64,000 nucleotides of DNA, taken from NCBI GenBank assembly GCA_029204225.1, contig CM055094.1, positions 8,597,234 through 8,661,233 of the forward strand. Direction: 5' to 3'. The DNA is from Diphasiastrum complanatum (lineage: Eukaryota > Streptophyta > Lycopodiopsida > Lycopodiales > Lycopodiaceae). Both the position numbers and the translations under genes were made by a program. The notes under the pieces were generated by a model. That model made no database searches, had not been told where the DNA came from, and saw nothing but the letters and a program-made list of their open reading frames with translations. Shown here piece by piece: positions 21,701-32,893 of this stretch. Numbering within the stretch: the stretch's first letter is position 1; every line of letters begins with the position of its first letter.

Positions 21701-22268
21701 AATCATCGGTTATTATTCTTTGGATGGCAAACGTTCGATGCTTCATTACAACACTTCCGGACTAACAAGTTTTGAAAACTTTTTCCAGTATCCAACCGTG
21801 ACGAAAAAATTAAAAAATCCAATGACGGGTTCCGTGGCTTGTCCCTACCAAAAACCACAACAATTAATTAATCATTTAATTGACATTTTTTCACAACCAA
21901 CTGATTGGATTTTGGATTTATTTAGCGGTAGCGGCACTACGAGTGCATGTGTTGGCTATAATATATTCAGATACTAATCTAGTTAATTTTGTAAAAATGA
22001 GAATGAAATCTTTTTCAGTTTTGTCAGATGAACTATCTGAGGTGGGAAAGAGTTTAGATAGCGAGGATACAGTAATTCCCTTGTCCAAGGAACCTTAGCC
22101 TACTGCTAGCGGAAAAGTAACACAGGAGAATTTGATGATGTCTTGGTTCAAGATTACAAGGTGGTTACGGTAGTCGAGAAAACTGTAGAAGAGGTGTCAC
22201 TTGAAAGTACAGTGGCTACTCAAAAAAAAGAAAAAGATGTAAATGACCTCGATGATTTCTGGGAATAA
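18745..22268 (+). pseudogene. Decayed ParB-like / beta-class N4-N6 DNA methyltransferase fusion gene
   Basis: Several exons are readable. The N-terminal exon starts at the ATG at 18745 (MSRISFKISGKPQDIP), with in-frame stops at 18847 and 19045. A Lys/Pro-rich linker follows at 19244-19620. A ParB-like core appears in about 19650-20110: VLGGICSLQARK, then after a frameshift FRTVGVIAFAGLTVEEAKLL and KMTVIQRIPFFHKEYVR. A helical part lies at 20394-20645, bounded by intron-like sequences, and another near 20752. The catalytic part runs from about 21066. Motif IV reads ADIPYGF (21313-21333; the family has DPPY or similar), followed by an intron (21525-21640, GTAAGT/CAG) and motif I DLFSGSGTT (21915-21941). 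Motif IV before motif I is the beta-class order. A frameshift in an A/T run near 21275-21300 and another near 21965 break the frame, and the acidic C-terminus DLDDFWE ends at 22268. The family methylates exocyclic amino groups of adenine or cytosine; which base cannot be told here. Confidence 0.65.
20900..21053. repeat. Three further palindrome copies within the methyltransferase gene
   Basis: ACCCATGCTTAGCATAGGT (20900), CCTATGCTAAGCATAG (20954) and CCCATGCTAAGCATAG (21038) lie in a non-coding stretch between readable exons. Spacings are 54 and 84 bp, the latter twice the 42-bp period of the main array. A half-site (TTAGCATAG) occurs at 19147. Confidence 0.8.
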
Positions 22269-23100
22269 ATTTTTTTTTCTTTTAAAAAATAATTGCGTTT
22301 ATATTTTTTGATTTATTATGTTTTGAATCTTTTTTATTGATTTAATGTTCTTAAATTTATTTTTTAATTATTTAAAATTAAGAATTTGAAATATTTTAAA
22401 AATTTAACATTGATAATTATTACCAAAAATTAAAATTGTAGCGATTTGTCAAGTTTATAATATTTTAATTTTGGATGTGTTTTTATAATATTTTTGTAAA
22501 AAAAAAATATTTTTGGAAATTTTAAGAAATGAAAAGAATTTTTTCAGAGTGATTTAAATATTTTCACAAATCATTTAATCTCAATTATTGTAAAGTAATT
22601 TCATTTGCATTTATTTAATGTTTAAATATTCAATGAACTTACGTAGGTATAAGTAAAGATTTTAAAATATTTAAAATTTTAAAAAAAATATTGATTAAAA
22701 TTTTTATCTTAATTTAAAAAATATTTTTTTCGATACAAGAATTGTAATTTAAAAAACTTTCAAAATTTCAAAAAAAAAAAAAACTATAACTTTTGTTTTA
22801 AATAAATAAAAAATATTTTTTAGTTATTTTAGTGGTTGTGTATCTAATGATTTTATTTTGAATAGTATTACTATTTAATATAAGCTGAATTTAAGCTATT
22901 TTTGAAAATCTATTGACCAAATTTTTGTAGTTTGAATTATTTTCTTGCAAAATATAACATTTTTTAACATTACAATATATTTATTTGAAGCATTTTAAAT
23001 TTGAATACTTTTTTAATAAAAATTAAATTTTAAAAAAAAATGGGTCTCCAAGTCATCTCTTTTTCTTTGGTCATCATGTTTAAATCCTCAACAACTAAAA
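22269..23100. other. AT-rich non-coding sequence
   Basis: Long A and T runs, no ORF, no recognisable repeat boundary. It may be the 3' flank of the methyltransferase unit. Confidence 0.6.
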
Positions 23101-23103
23101 CAG

Positions 23104-23556
23104 ATGAGAGCATTTTATCTCGGTTTGCATGGTGTACTTGGCAGTAGTAATGTTGGATCTTTGTTAGGACAACACACACTTATATCTTTGTATGAGAAAT
23201 TTGAGGAGTACACAATAATAATATTTCGTTCAAACGAAACATTCAATAATTATATGCAAGTCATGAAATTGTATGTAAATGATCAAATTTGCTACGACGA
23301 ACCTGCATTGGGATCGAGGAAGACAAAAAACAAACCGATATTCATTCGGTTGTTCAGATGTTTGAGGTATATGCCGGACGCCATGTGCGATTGTATCCTA
23401 AAGAAGCTTGTAAATGGAGAATGGTATTTTGGAAGAAAAAATAGAGAAAAACACATTGATGACGGAGTTCTTCTTATGGTTCATGAGATGGCTGCACTAA
23501 GTGTCGTACAGCTTCTTGTAGGTATCACTAAAATCAAAAACACAATTCATGTATAA
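23104..23556 (+). CDS. Orphan ORF of 150 residues, not recognised
   Basis: An open frame starting ATGAGAGCATTT, with mixed hydrophobic and charged composition and a Cys pair in MPDAMCDCILKK. No signal peptide or clear membrane segment. I do not recognise a family. It follows the methyltransferase unit on the same strand and precedes a copia-like LTR end, so it may belong to either mobile sequence. It may also be chance, since the surrounding sequence is AT-rich while this ORF is more balanced in composition. Confidence 0.35.
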   Translation: MRAFYLGLHGVLGSSNVGSLLGQHTLISLYEKFEEYTIIIFRSNETFNNYMQVMKLYVNDQICYDEPALGSRKTKNKPIFIRLFRCLRYMPDAMCDCILKKLVNGEWYFGRKNREKHIDDGVLLMVHEMAALSVVQLLVGITKIKNTIHV

Positions 23557-23693
23557 CTACGTAGACCACACACAATGGTGTGTGAAGATGTAGAGTCTAC
23601 ATGTAAGTGAAAGATTTTTTAATCACAGTCCATGTATAGCTGCGTAGACCACACACAAATGATGTGTGAAGTCGTGGAGGCGACATGTAGGTT
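23547..23693. repeat. Diverged direct duplication with short hairpins
   Basis: A ~67-bp unit occurs twice (about 23547-23613 and 23625-23693). Both copies share CGTAGACCACACACAA and GTGTGTGAAG, which form a CACACAC/GTGTGTG hairpin, and end in CTACATGTAAG or GACATGTAGG. Confidence 0.65.
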
Positions 23694-23730
23694 CAGAAAA
23701 GAAATGTCATGTTTTGTTTGAGGGAGGGTT

Positions 23731-23982
23731 TGTTGGTGTTAAACAAAACACACTTGTGTTTCTTATGTTTGTTGACATGAGCAATCCAACTCTCAAGGCT
23801 GTCAATCCGTAGTATCTAGTTCTTGGCATGTAATCTGCTCTCTTTTGGATATATAAACAGCCCACGAAGGCTGGCTGTGTATAGTCGTTTCCGCATCAAG
23901 GCTGTCTTGTTTCTTTTCTGAGTTTCTGAGTTTCCTTACCTAGATTAACTAGCAGTCATCCTTTTGGTAGCCAAAGCTAACA
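23731..23982 (+). repeat. Probable LTR of a lost copia-like element
   Basis: A 252-bp segment starting TGTTGGTGTT and ending GCTAACA, preceded by the purine tract GAGGGAGGGTT and holding TATATAAA at 23851-23858. The purine tract suggests a 3' LTR. No matching second copy or target duplication is seen, so the boundaries are tentative. Confidence 0.45.
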
Positions 23983-24049
23983 CCTTTGTTATGTCTACTA
24001 TTATCCTAGACCATATTTTCAACATTGTACGATGTAGAACATAGACTAT

Positions 24050-24181
24050 AAGATGTATTTTGTTCCTACAAGTCCCCATACAAAGAGTTCTAAGCCATAC
24101 AAAGAGTTGTAAGCAAAAATGATTTTGTTTGTAGCTTGTTAGATGTATTTTGTTCCTACAAGTCCCCATACAAAGAGTTTT
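24050..24181. repeat. Two copies of a ~40-bp direct repeat
   Basis: A block containing TTTTGTTCCTACAAGTCCCC followed by ATACAAAGAGTT occurs at about 24050-24090 and 24141-24180. A shorter CATACAAAGAGTTGTAAG lies between. No coding signal. Confidence 0.75.
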
Positions 24182-24742
24182 AAACAAAAGTAGTTGAAAA
24201 CAAAATCAATAAAGTGACTATGGCTTTTTTGGGGCAATGTATACAAGACATGCCCTACTCGCCATGCAAACTTACAAACCAGATTGCAAAACTTTGCGTT
24301 TGCTGGTAATTACGCCTAGACATAATGTCAATGTTTTAGGATCTCAGTCTGCAACTTTTAGACATTTTTACAAAGTATTGACTTGAGGCTATTGAAGTTT
24401 GAGTCAAGTATCAATCACGCCCTTTGTTCTTGAGTCACTCCAACCATGCAAGTATCCACTTTAATTCATTTGGAATCTATGACAAATTTTTTCCACAATT
24501 ATGCGGTTTTATTGTCACCCAACATACTGCTAGGTTTTGCATGTAGTTAAGAGTAGATCTGTTTGTTTCTTCAAACTCCAAGTTATATATAATTGTAAGT
24601 TTTAAGACTGGAATCAAAGAAAGCATGCAGCATGAAAAGCAAAAACATGACTCATGCATGAAAAGCAAAATTCATTATTGGGATTTGCTATTCTAACTGA
24701 AGTTTTCTATTAACCCAGCCAGAGCATGCGGTCAGAGTATCA

Positions 24743-25115
24743 TCACGGTACAATAGCAGCTTGTGGGTTTGCATCCACACCTTGGTATCGAGCTGTTACA
24801 GTTGCCCAAGCCTTCGAAGTAGCTTTGTAGTCCAGGTTCTGTCATCAAGAGTGAATTTTTATAAGTTCATGGAAAAGCGTATCAAAATCATCGTCTTTGT
24901 GTTGAATCATTTCGCATACTGTCCCAACACTGACTTGAAAGTTGTGAGACTCGTTGAAACACACCATGGAAGAAATATTATCGTATTCGCCTCCTGAATA
25001 CTCTGATTTCAACAAGAAGAGATCGTTGACCCAGGAAATTTGATCTATAGCTGCATCATGGAGCTGCGAAACCAGCGGATTCGTTAATGTGTCTTTTCCT
25101 AACGACAAATATCTT
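24743..25115 (-). pseudogene. Microbial-type terpene synthase-like remnant
   Basis: The minus-strand frame holds NPLVSQLHDAAIDQISWVND and then LFLLKSEYSGGE. This matches the position and shape of the class I NSE metal-binding motif (NDxxSxxxE), here NDLFLLKSE with Leu instead of Ser/Thr. Following helices include VSVGTVCEMIQ and FDTLFHELI. Two consecutive TGA codons (24842-24847) interrupt the frame, which then continues to AWATVTARY and a stop at 24743. The aspartate-rich DDxxD exon is not found upstream. Microbial terpene synthase-like enzymes are known from non-seed land plants. Only the C-terminal part remains, and the NSE substitution plus the stops indicate a dead gene. Confidence 0.55.
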
Positions 25116-27007
25116 CTTCAGGAGTGATCACTCATTTCTATTTGGTCTTGGTATTTACAACTTTATATGCAATAAGAAGAAGCCTTACCTGTGTTCATCT
25201 ATGAGCGTTGCTAATCTCACTTTTACTTCTGAAGCAGCAAAGTATTCCATTCTGCTTTTGCGTTGCATGTCTTTCGGATATCAATTTGCAGGCTAACCTC
25301 CTGGCCTCCTATTGAAAGACTTGTTTTGCATGTTTACCTTCTTTTGCATCTTTCAATACTTTGTTGCATCTAGTAAGTGGGGAACGGCGAGCCACTTAGA
25401 GGTTGTGAGACAATTTTCTATGGAAACTTGAATCGTAGTTTCACACTCTCTGCCAAAACTTGGATACATTAATTTTCTGATTCAGTACAATAGTTTTTTT
25501 TTTTTTAGAGTATCTTGATTCTTTGTCATTCTACTACGTCTACAATATTTGTTTGAAAACTTGGAGCACTAGATTTCCGATTTTGATTTCATATAATGTC
25601 ACCTGTCTGTTGAGATTTTTGAGTACCGGTCTGTTGAAACTTCGATAATTTAATAAGCATTCAAAGAAAGTATATTTGAAGTATACTTTGAAACTCCAAC
25701 TATCTTTAACATTTTTTAACATCCCTCTCCAATTTCTTTCTTTACATTGCATCCTTGCGTCTAATTGTAACTTTGAGCAACCACGTTGTTGCGTTTCAAT
25801 ACATCATGCAATAACTTCAAATTTTAACAAATCTACATCATATTAAACTTCTCATGTTAAAAAGTTTACAAAATCAATGCTCAATGAAATCACATTTTGA
25901 CAATCAGCTTTGTAAAGTAATAATCAACTTACTTTATGACATGGCAAGGACTTTGTGGTACAGTACCACGTTGTACTTGTTTACTTTAAAACAATCTAGA
26001 ATGATTAGAGCAAGTAGTAAATGGCCTTTTTTCTGTGCCCTTGTTGAGGCACATTCTATTTAGAAGCACCACTAGCCATGTTGACTAAGTAGTTGTTGAT
26101 CACAATGAAGATTCACATCATCCATGACCAATCTCAAATTTTGGGGCTCTTCATGAAATATGGGCCACTTCGTTTCAGTGGGCATTGTTGTCATGTTGTG
26201 CCTACATCCTATCTGTTAGTGTAAAAAGTAAAATTAAAATTACTTGTTCTATAAAGGTTGAAGTCCAATCGATAGACTAGGACTAGCTATACATGGTAGC
26301 TAAATTTCCACTAGTTGCTGAACAAGACGTGTCCCGCCAACAGAAACTTGGGCCATGAACAGTTTGCCACCAAAACAGGTAAATGTATAATTTTACTTTA
26401 TGAAAAATAGAGTGTGCATAAGACTCGAGCTTTGGAAAACTTTGACTTTGGTGCTTACATGTTGATCTCTCCTTTGCAAGTCCATGATGCTATTTTGCCA
26501 GAATCTTAACTTAGTATTAGAGGTATCATTATTGTGCATAGGATAGAGTGACTATGGATATAATTTCAAGCGATTTACATTGTTCAACTATTAAAGAGAG
26601 CTTCAAACCATCAAACGCACTTGTTTTCTCCTTACACAACAATGTACTAAAAAACAACTGTGCACATGATTTGTAGTATGTACCAGGTTTCTTTCAAGAA
26701 ATGAGGTTTGTAAGAATCATCCCTCATTCATTTCATGCTTCAATTTAACTTCGCTTCATGACTGTTACTTGAAGGAGAAAGCAGTGATTCCAAAAATCAC
26801 AGTCTGTATAAAACACTTGCAAAACTATAGTACTGCAGCCCACAATATGAATTTCCTATCCGATCCTCTTTCATCAAAAGGAGGCAGGACACAGCAGGTT
26901 TGTTTCCTGGCCCTGCATCATGTTCTATTGTGAGCTGGAGATAAGAAAACTACAGGCCATGTGAGTCGATCGAATGAGTTAGGAATTTGTTGATTTTCAT
27001 TGGAGTG
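25116..27007. other. Intergenic sequence, no intact gene
   Basis: An exon-like minus-strand stretch near 25200-25270 (EYFAASEVKVRLATLIDEH followed by GTAAGG) might belong to the terpene synthase remnant. The rest shows no coding signal or clear repeat. Confidence 0.4.
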
Positions 27008-30000
27008 TCAGATTGAAATACTGTTGGGTATCCCTGCTCCAGTAAGTCCAGGTTTGGAGCTAGGAAAGAGGAGGGTATAGGGCACTCCTGCTGGTCCTAA
27101 CCTGTTCTTCAGATTTGGATCTGAGTTCCTTTGAGAGATCAGCTGCTCAATTTGAGCAAGTCTATCAGACAATGCACCTATTGCAGTAACTGCAGCTTTA
27201 TTATCAGTCCAGTTGCTTATTCGATATCCAAGATATTCTTCCTCTTTTGCATGCGTAGATAGAAGTTCAATGGTGGTCAATACGATTGTTGCCTGAATTC
27301 TTCCGTTTACAGAAGAAAGCAAAAATTTCTCAGGATCTTGAAGCAGCTCAACGTACTCCTTACTCCCCTCTTCCGGGATAAGTCTTCGTGTTATGGTTGG
27401 ATGATTTGGCATATACCCACCATAAGCGTACTGCCCAAAATTCACAGCAGCATGATGAGCAGATGCTATCCAGATTATTGTTGTCAAGATGCGCACAAGG
27501 TCAGATTTTGTTGATGCTTGGGGCCACCATTGCTCAGCCTTCTTGTCTCCATGACCCACGTTTCTGGCTTCTGACCACCAGAGTTGAAGCTCTTGATCTG
27601 CCAGAACTGTTGCATCATCTTTATAGTAGATATTCACATAATCTTCCACACACTTTTCTGTGGCATCCCAAATATCAAGCCCATCGACGGCAAATGGGTA
27701 GTCAGCAATCAACAATCTTAACCCATATTTCGCAGATGGATCCACCACTGCTATACCTCTGCACACACAACGTAATTAGTGCCCTTTATAATTAGTTTTT
27801 TAGATCTTTTCTCAAAGGAGCAGAAATTTGTCTGTTGTTTCAATACATTTGAAATTTAGAGAGAAAAACTTGCAATCCTTGCAAAGCCTGGAAAATCATG
27901 CAACTATTGTCTACCTTGAGATCAAATCTCCTGGAAGCCCTTGTTGATCAAAACGCCAGGAATCCCTGTAAGCAACCGAACTGATCTCCATAGAATATCC
28001 TCCTGTTGTGAAGGTGTTTTCAATAATACCTCCAGCATTGATAAGGAGTTTGCGAGCACTGGAATTGATGGCCATTGTGTTCTTAAAATGTGGAAGCAGG
28101 AAGATGTTCAGGGGGTGTAAAGCACTCAATTGCCGATGAGCTGCTATGACAAAAGGTTCTATCACCGCATGAGTGGTCAACCTGAAACACAACAGACTTG
28201 CTGGATTAGTTCTCCGTGAACTGCCTTCATTTCTTGCAGATCAATAGAAACCTGTCAAGAACCAGTTCTTCCTAGAATACACATACCAGTGGCTAACTAA
28301 TTGGTGATAGCCGCTATCGTTGGTAGCAACGTGTACTTTGGCAAGCTCCCACAGCCAGTCCTTCGAATCAGAAAGAGGAGGGGTAAAAACCCTCCTAAGG
28401 CTTGAATGATAGAAATCTCTGCAGACAGATTACAATTCACGATGAAGCATAACGGCAGTAGTTAGTGATAGTTAGTTAAAAACGGTTTCTTGTCATGTGA
28501 ATCGGAAACCCTAGATTAGGACTTTCTTGGCAAGTAGACAGATAGATGTATATGTATAGGTTTCATTTTTGGTAATGACACGCAATCTTGTCAATGCTTT
28601 TGCCTTTCTTTAACTTGTGAATTGATCATTGCAAACGGTGTGTGATCTTTCTGTTTTAGCTTTTGCTAGCATACTTGTCAACTAATCTATTGCAGCAGCA
28701 CAATCGATCCATCATTGAAGCCGCTGTTGAAGGGGTGGGTGGAAGCGTCAGCTCAATGGCGATCGGTTTCAGAGTACCATCGTCTGTAAGGTAGAATATG
28801 GTCCTAGATGCGTAAGCTTGAGCTTCTGACTGAGCGTTGATCTTGGTCAAGTAGAGTAGATAGAGATCATTGTAGTCTACTATGTAGAGTTTATCTTGAT
28901 CAAGCGCCTGCAAACGTTTACAAAGAGGGGAATTACGATCATGAAGACCCAAGTATCGTGTGTTGACTCTCAGTACAGACAAAAAAATATGTCAACATTA
29001 AGATCATCATCTTTGATTTATCACATCTCGGCACTATTACCTGTTGAAGGTTAAGACCTTCCAGTTGCGGCTCCAAGTAGCTAGCTGTGATGGCTGATAT
29101 TTGGGGACCGTATGTTGCAGGATCAAGAGCACTTGTTGGAGGAAACACCTGCTTGAATAGGGTGACAAGGAATCAGTAAAATAATTTTGTTGTGAAATAG
29201 ATCGTAAAAAGCTCTTATCACAAGAACGGTGGTTGCAAAGCACCACGCGTTCATTTTGCAACTACTGCATATCTTGCAACAAACATAGAATTCAAACAGC
29301 AGCAACTACCGGATATTCGAAAAACATAAATCGATCAATTCCTTGGGTCTCGCGGTAAAACCTATCAATATGTAGCTTTTCCTACGCTCATTCAATAACA
29401 AATCTGGAAGAGAGAATAAGTGAGAATCAGGATTTCCACACCTTCAAGGATTGAATAGTCAAAGGATTTAGTCCAGCTAACACCTGCCTAGCAAACTCCT
29501 TGTCCGATATCCAAGCCAACTCATCGTCTACAGAAACGCTTTTGTTTGTCAGAATTGAAAACTACGTCAAATTTGTAGCCCAGTTTCCAGGAAAACGTCT
29601 GTCTAAGGCATCATACTTTATCACTATACATGGTATACGGTGACTAGCTGCTGATGATGGTGAGCGACGGCTTACTTGCGATAACCTGTGGAACCGGGTA
29701 TCTCAGCAAGCTCGGATCTCCATCAGTGGTGTCTGTAAGCTCGTTGATAAGCTCAAAAGGAGAGAGGATGAACGGCTGTTCGGCTTGGGGCAGGCTGGTC
29801 GGCAGGAATCCGGTAAGATTAATACCTTTATCATACAGATTCTTCACGTCTTTCAAACTTTCAAAGTGATTGTTGTGCACCTGAAAAAAGCTTTCTAAGG
29901 CTGGAATGAGGATGTGCACAATAGCTTTCAAACCATCGCCTAGGAAGTCTGAATTCTTCACAACGTTGAACCTCTCATCTCTTGGTATGTAAATGTCCTC

Positions 30001-31185
30001 CAAGATGAACGTCAAGCTCTCGGAGTTGGGATCTGTCCATCCATCGTCAATCATTCTCCAAGCCAGAGAAAGATTTTTGAAGAAAATACAAAGAAAGACT
30101 AGCAAATAAGTGAACCAGACAGGCCTAATTTCTCCAGTAATTGAATTTTTACCTGCTGCCGAGGGCTTGCGACCCGTGCGACATCTCCGAGGATATGGTA
30201 GCTCATTCGAGCCGCCCAGAACTGGTCTGCTGAGATCTTTGCTGAAGTCAGGAAACCCCAGATCATTGTAAGTAGCATAGTCATATATCCGATCCCATTC
30301 TTGCCTTTCGCCAGTCCCATCTCCTCGCAAATTTATGAGCTCTTGCTGGCGAAGAGTCAAGAGTCCTTGTGGAGTGTCGATCGGAAGGCAGTGCTGCGCC
30401 CATATCCCAAAATACAACATTCAGATCAAGCTGACATCGCAAAACAATAGCTTGGCATGTTAAGGAAATGGATGGAGTAAGAGCAGAAAACCGAAAAGAC
30501 TGCTTACCCGGTTGCTGAAGAAGATACGATCGCTTTTGTATTTGCTTACATTGTACACCCACGAGTTGCACATAAAATTAATGGTGCTTTGATCAGGAAG
30601 TACTAGAGACACAGATTTGAGGTAAAATTCATTAAGATGATTGTTCTGGATGATTAAAGCCCCGGGGACACCAAAGTTTCTGTCAACAGTGAAGCTGATA
30701 GTAGAGGTGACGTCTCCTACGGTGATTCCATCAAATGCAAGAAACCAGTTCTGCACAGATACACTCTGGCTACGCTTTCCCGTTTTTGTCACTGCACGTG
30801 ATGAGCCATCAAGATATTCAAGTCCTTCCATTAATTCATGTAACTAGACATCTTTACAATCTAGCATTCTGTCATAAGATGCATGCAATGCATAGCACAT
30901 TGAAACGTATAAGCATTCTCACGCAAGTCTTTAAATGACAATATAATACTCCAGCCTACCTGGGTCGGCTTCAACGCTGACAAGCTGCAATTTCACCTTC
31001 TGACCGAGAAGATCTGCGGTGTTATCGACCACAGACGCTCCAGCATTCACCAAATCAAGGATATTCGTCTTCTGTACAGTGATTGTGCCATTGATCTGGA
31101 TCGACGTACCTGCTGGAGAAGATGAGTGGGGAGCCAGAACGTTTCCTATACCCCCCCCAAGCATTGAACCTCCAAAGCCCTGCAT
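27008..31185 (-). CDS. Lipoxygenase, 10 exons, 894 aa (LOX copy 1)
   Basis: A non-heme iron dioxygenase that peroxidises polyunsaturated fatty acids, the first step of oxylipin synthesis. Exons: 30960-31185, 30508-30791, 30153-30393, 29676-30032, 29442-29527, 29041-29148, 28675-28907, 28287-28418, 27915-28181, 27008-27758. All junctions are GT-AG and the sum is 2685 bp, in frame. The N-terminal PLAT/beta-barrel spans exons 1-2 ([25 protein letters not shown]). RTGRKPS and YIPRDERF open the catalytic domain. Iron ligands are His555 and His560 (SHWLTTH), His747 and Asn751 ([10 protein letters not shown]) and the terminal Ile894 (GIPNSISI). The Coffa-site region [10 protein letters not shown] has Ala, typical of S-specific enzymes. 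The start is the MQ common to both copies. No obvious plastid transit peptide. Exons 7 and 8 correspond to one exon in copy 2; the 256-bp intron between them and about 19 extra residues are unique to this copy. A TATATA at about 31311-31317 could be its TATA box. Confidence 0.93.
28419..28674 (-). other. Extra intron present only in LOX copy 1
   Basis: The intron begins GTATGC and ends CTGCAG on the minus strand and joins VDK to DFYHSSLRR in frame. LOX copy 2 has an uninterrupted exon (43548-43855) at this place, without the ~19 flanking residues. The site falls in the loop between the ELTLP strand and VFTPPL. Confidence 0.75.
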
Positions 31186-31547
31186 GTGTTGCAACTTTGA
31201 GCACTCCACAAAATTCGGCTGTCGATATGCAAAGCTAATCTTAGCCCAAATCAAGTGCTACTGTACATTCCAAGAGCCAGCAAATTAAGAAACCTCTGAT
31301 CAACAGCCGGTATATATGCTCAATGCAGCTACAAATTCACCATCATTCACTACAAACAGCAAAACAGATCACTTGCGAATTCAGGATGAGCATGCTGCTT
31401 GAGCACGTTATAGATCAGGACCAATTGCTCGCCATGTCCCTGCACCTGGGATCATGCAGCAAAAACGTCGAAACAATAAGGATTCCTGAGAGTTGACTGC
31501 AACAATCACTCCGATCTTCCGAGTTAGCTTGTCTCTTAATTAGAATA

Positions 31548-31679
31548 ATAACTCCTTTTGACTAGCTCAGGGTCACCCACCAGCAGTCAAAAGATTGATG
31601 GATTTGAAGCATGATAACTCCTTTTGACTAGCTTAGGGTCACCCACCACCAATCAAAAGATTGATGGATTTGAAGCATG
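31548..31679. repeat. Two tandem copies of a 66-bp unit
   Basis: The unit begins ATAACTCCTTTTGACTAGCT and ends GATTTGAAGCATG. The copies (31548-31613 and 31614-31679) differ at about four positions, so the duplication is recent. Confidence 0.92.
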
Positions 31680-31869
31680 ATGGATCCTGTGATAAATGTG
31701 CACCATCTCGTGTTCTAACTTCTTTGAGTCAATATGAGGAGCACACAATGAGCACCTGGGGGAGGAGCATGGAGGGTGTGAGCTTATCCAAACTTGTTGG
31801 GGAGGTATGTAGGTGAAAGACATGTATCAACCTATAAATATTAAAGAACTAATCCAGACTTTGATATGA

Positions 31870-32110
31870 TTCTTTGATACTAGGGTGGGATACCCCCAAA
31901 CTGGGGTTGGTTTTAGCCCAAGTCAGTGCTCATATTGAGGCAAAATTATTAATTTTGCCATGGTATTAATATATCCATCTTTTATTGGTATCCGAAATTT
32001 ACATACGTAATAAATTCTATTCATGGTGCACCAAATGCAATGGTGGGCGAAAGTATTGGCCTTTCACATTATATATATTGCATTTAAAAGGTCATGTCTT
32101 TTATTGAATG
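31870..32110. repeat. Dispersed repeat, copy 1
   Basis: Diverged copy of 63766-64000 in the same orientation. Shared blocks include GGTTTTAGCCCA, ATTCATGGTG and AAAGTATTGGCCTTTCA. Non-coding; class unknown. Confidence 0.75.
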
Positions 32111-32893
32111 CATCCTACCCTTTAAAAAAAATGTGATTTTAGAGAAATAATAATAATCCATTTATATCCGAGTTAATTGTACTATGTTGGTATCCATCCC
32201 CCACCAAGCTTATTGATACCAAACCAATTTGTAATCATGCTTATAATCATACCCAATTAGTATAAAAAAAAATTCACAATTTGTAATCATGATAATATTT
32301 ATACCCAATTAGTATCAAAAAAAATTCACAAGTGTAATACGAGGAAATGACTCCAATGGAAAATTTCAATACCCACCCAACACAATCTAAACTTCAAAGC
32401 TGACTCAAGACTTTCATGGGAGATATTCCATAAATAATAAAACTTTTATATATGGATTGAATCTAATTTCCATAAATTATTTATGGAATGAGTTGAGTTT
32501 TGAGTCAAGGTTCGTGCTTCTTAAGTTCTTATGCTTCAAAAACTACTAAAGTGGGTATTTGTCTTAGGCACGTTTTAAATGTCGTGATAGACTTATGAAG
32601 GCTTAATATCTTAGGATTTTAGTTTTTGTTTGGTGTGTATATGTGGCCTTAGCTTCAATTGGGCTCACCAACCTAGGTTCAAGTCTTTGTGATCCCACAA
32701 GTTGATAACACCAAGAAACATTATATGTGATTTTAACTATGACCCAAACTTTGTAAATAATCTTAAAGTTTCCAAAAACTATAGCTAACTAATATTGAAA
32801 TTGAGCTAAGTTTCCATTTGCCAAAAGTTCCACGTCTTTCATAGTGTGTGGTCAAATGGTCTTAGTAGAAAGCTCAAAGAGAATAAAGTTTAG

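Larger units (their letters stand above)
31186..32893. other. Upstream region of LOX copy 1 and intergenic repeats
   Basis: Contains the probable 5' leader and promoter of LOX copy 1, the 66-bp tandem duplication at 31548-31679, the dispersed repeat at 31870-32110 and AT-rich sequence. No ORF of note. Confidence 0.6.
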
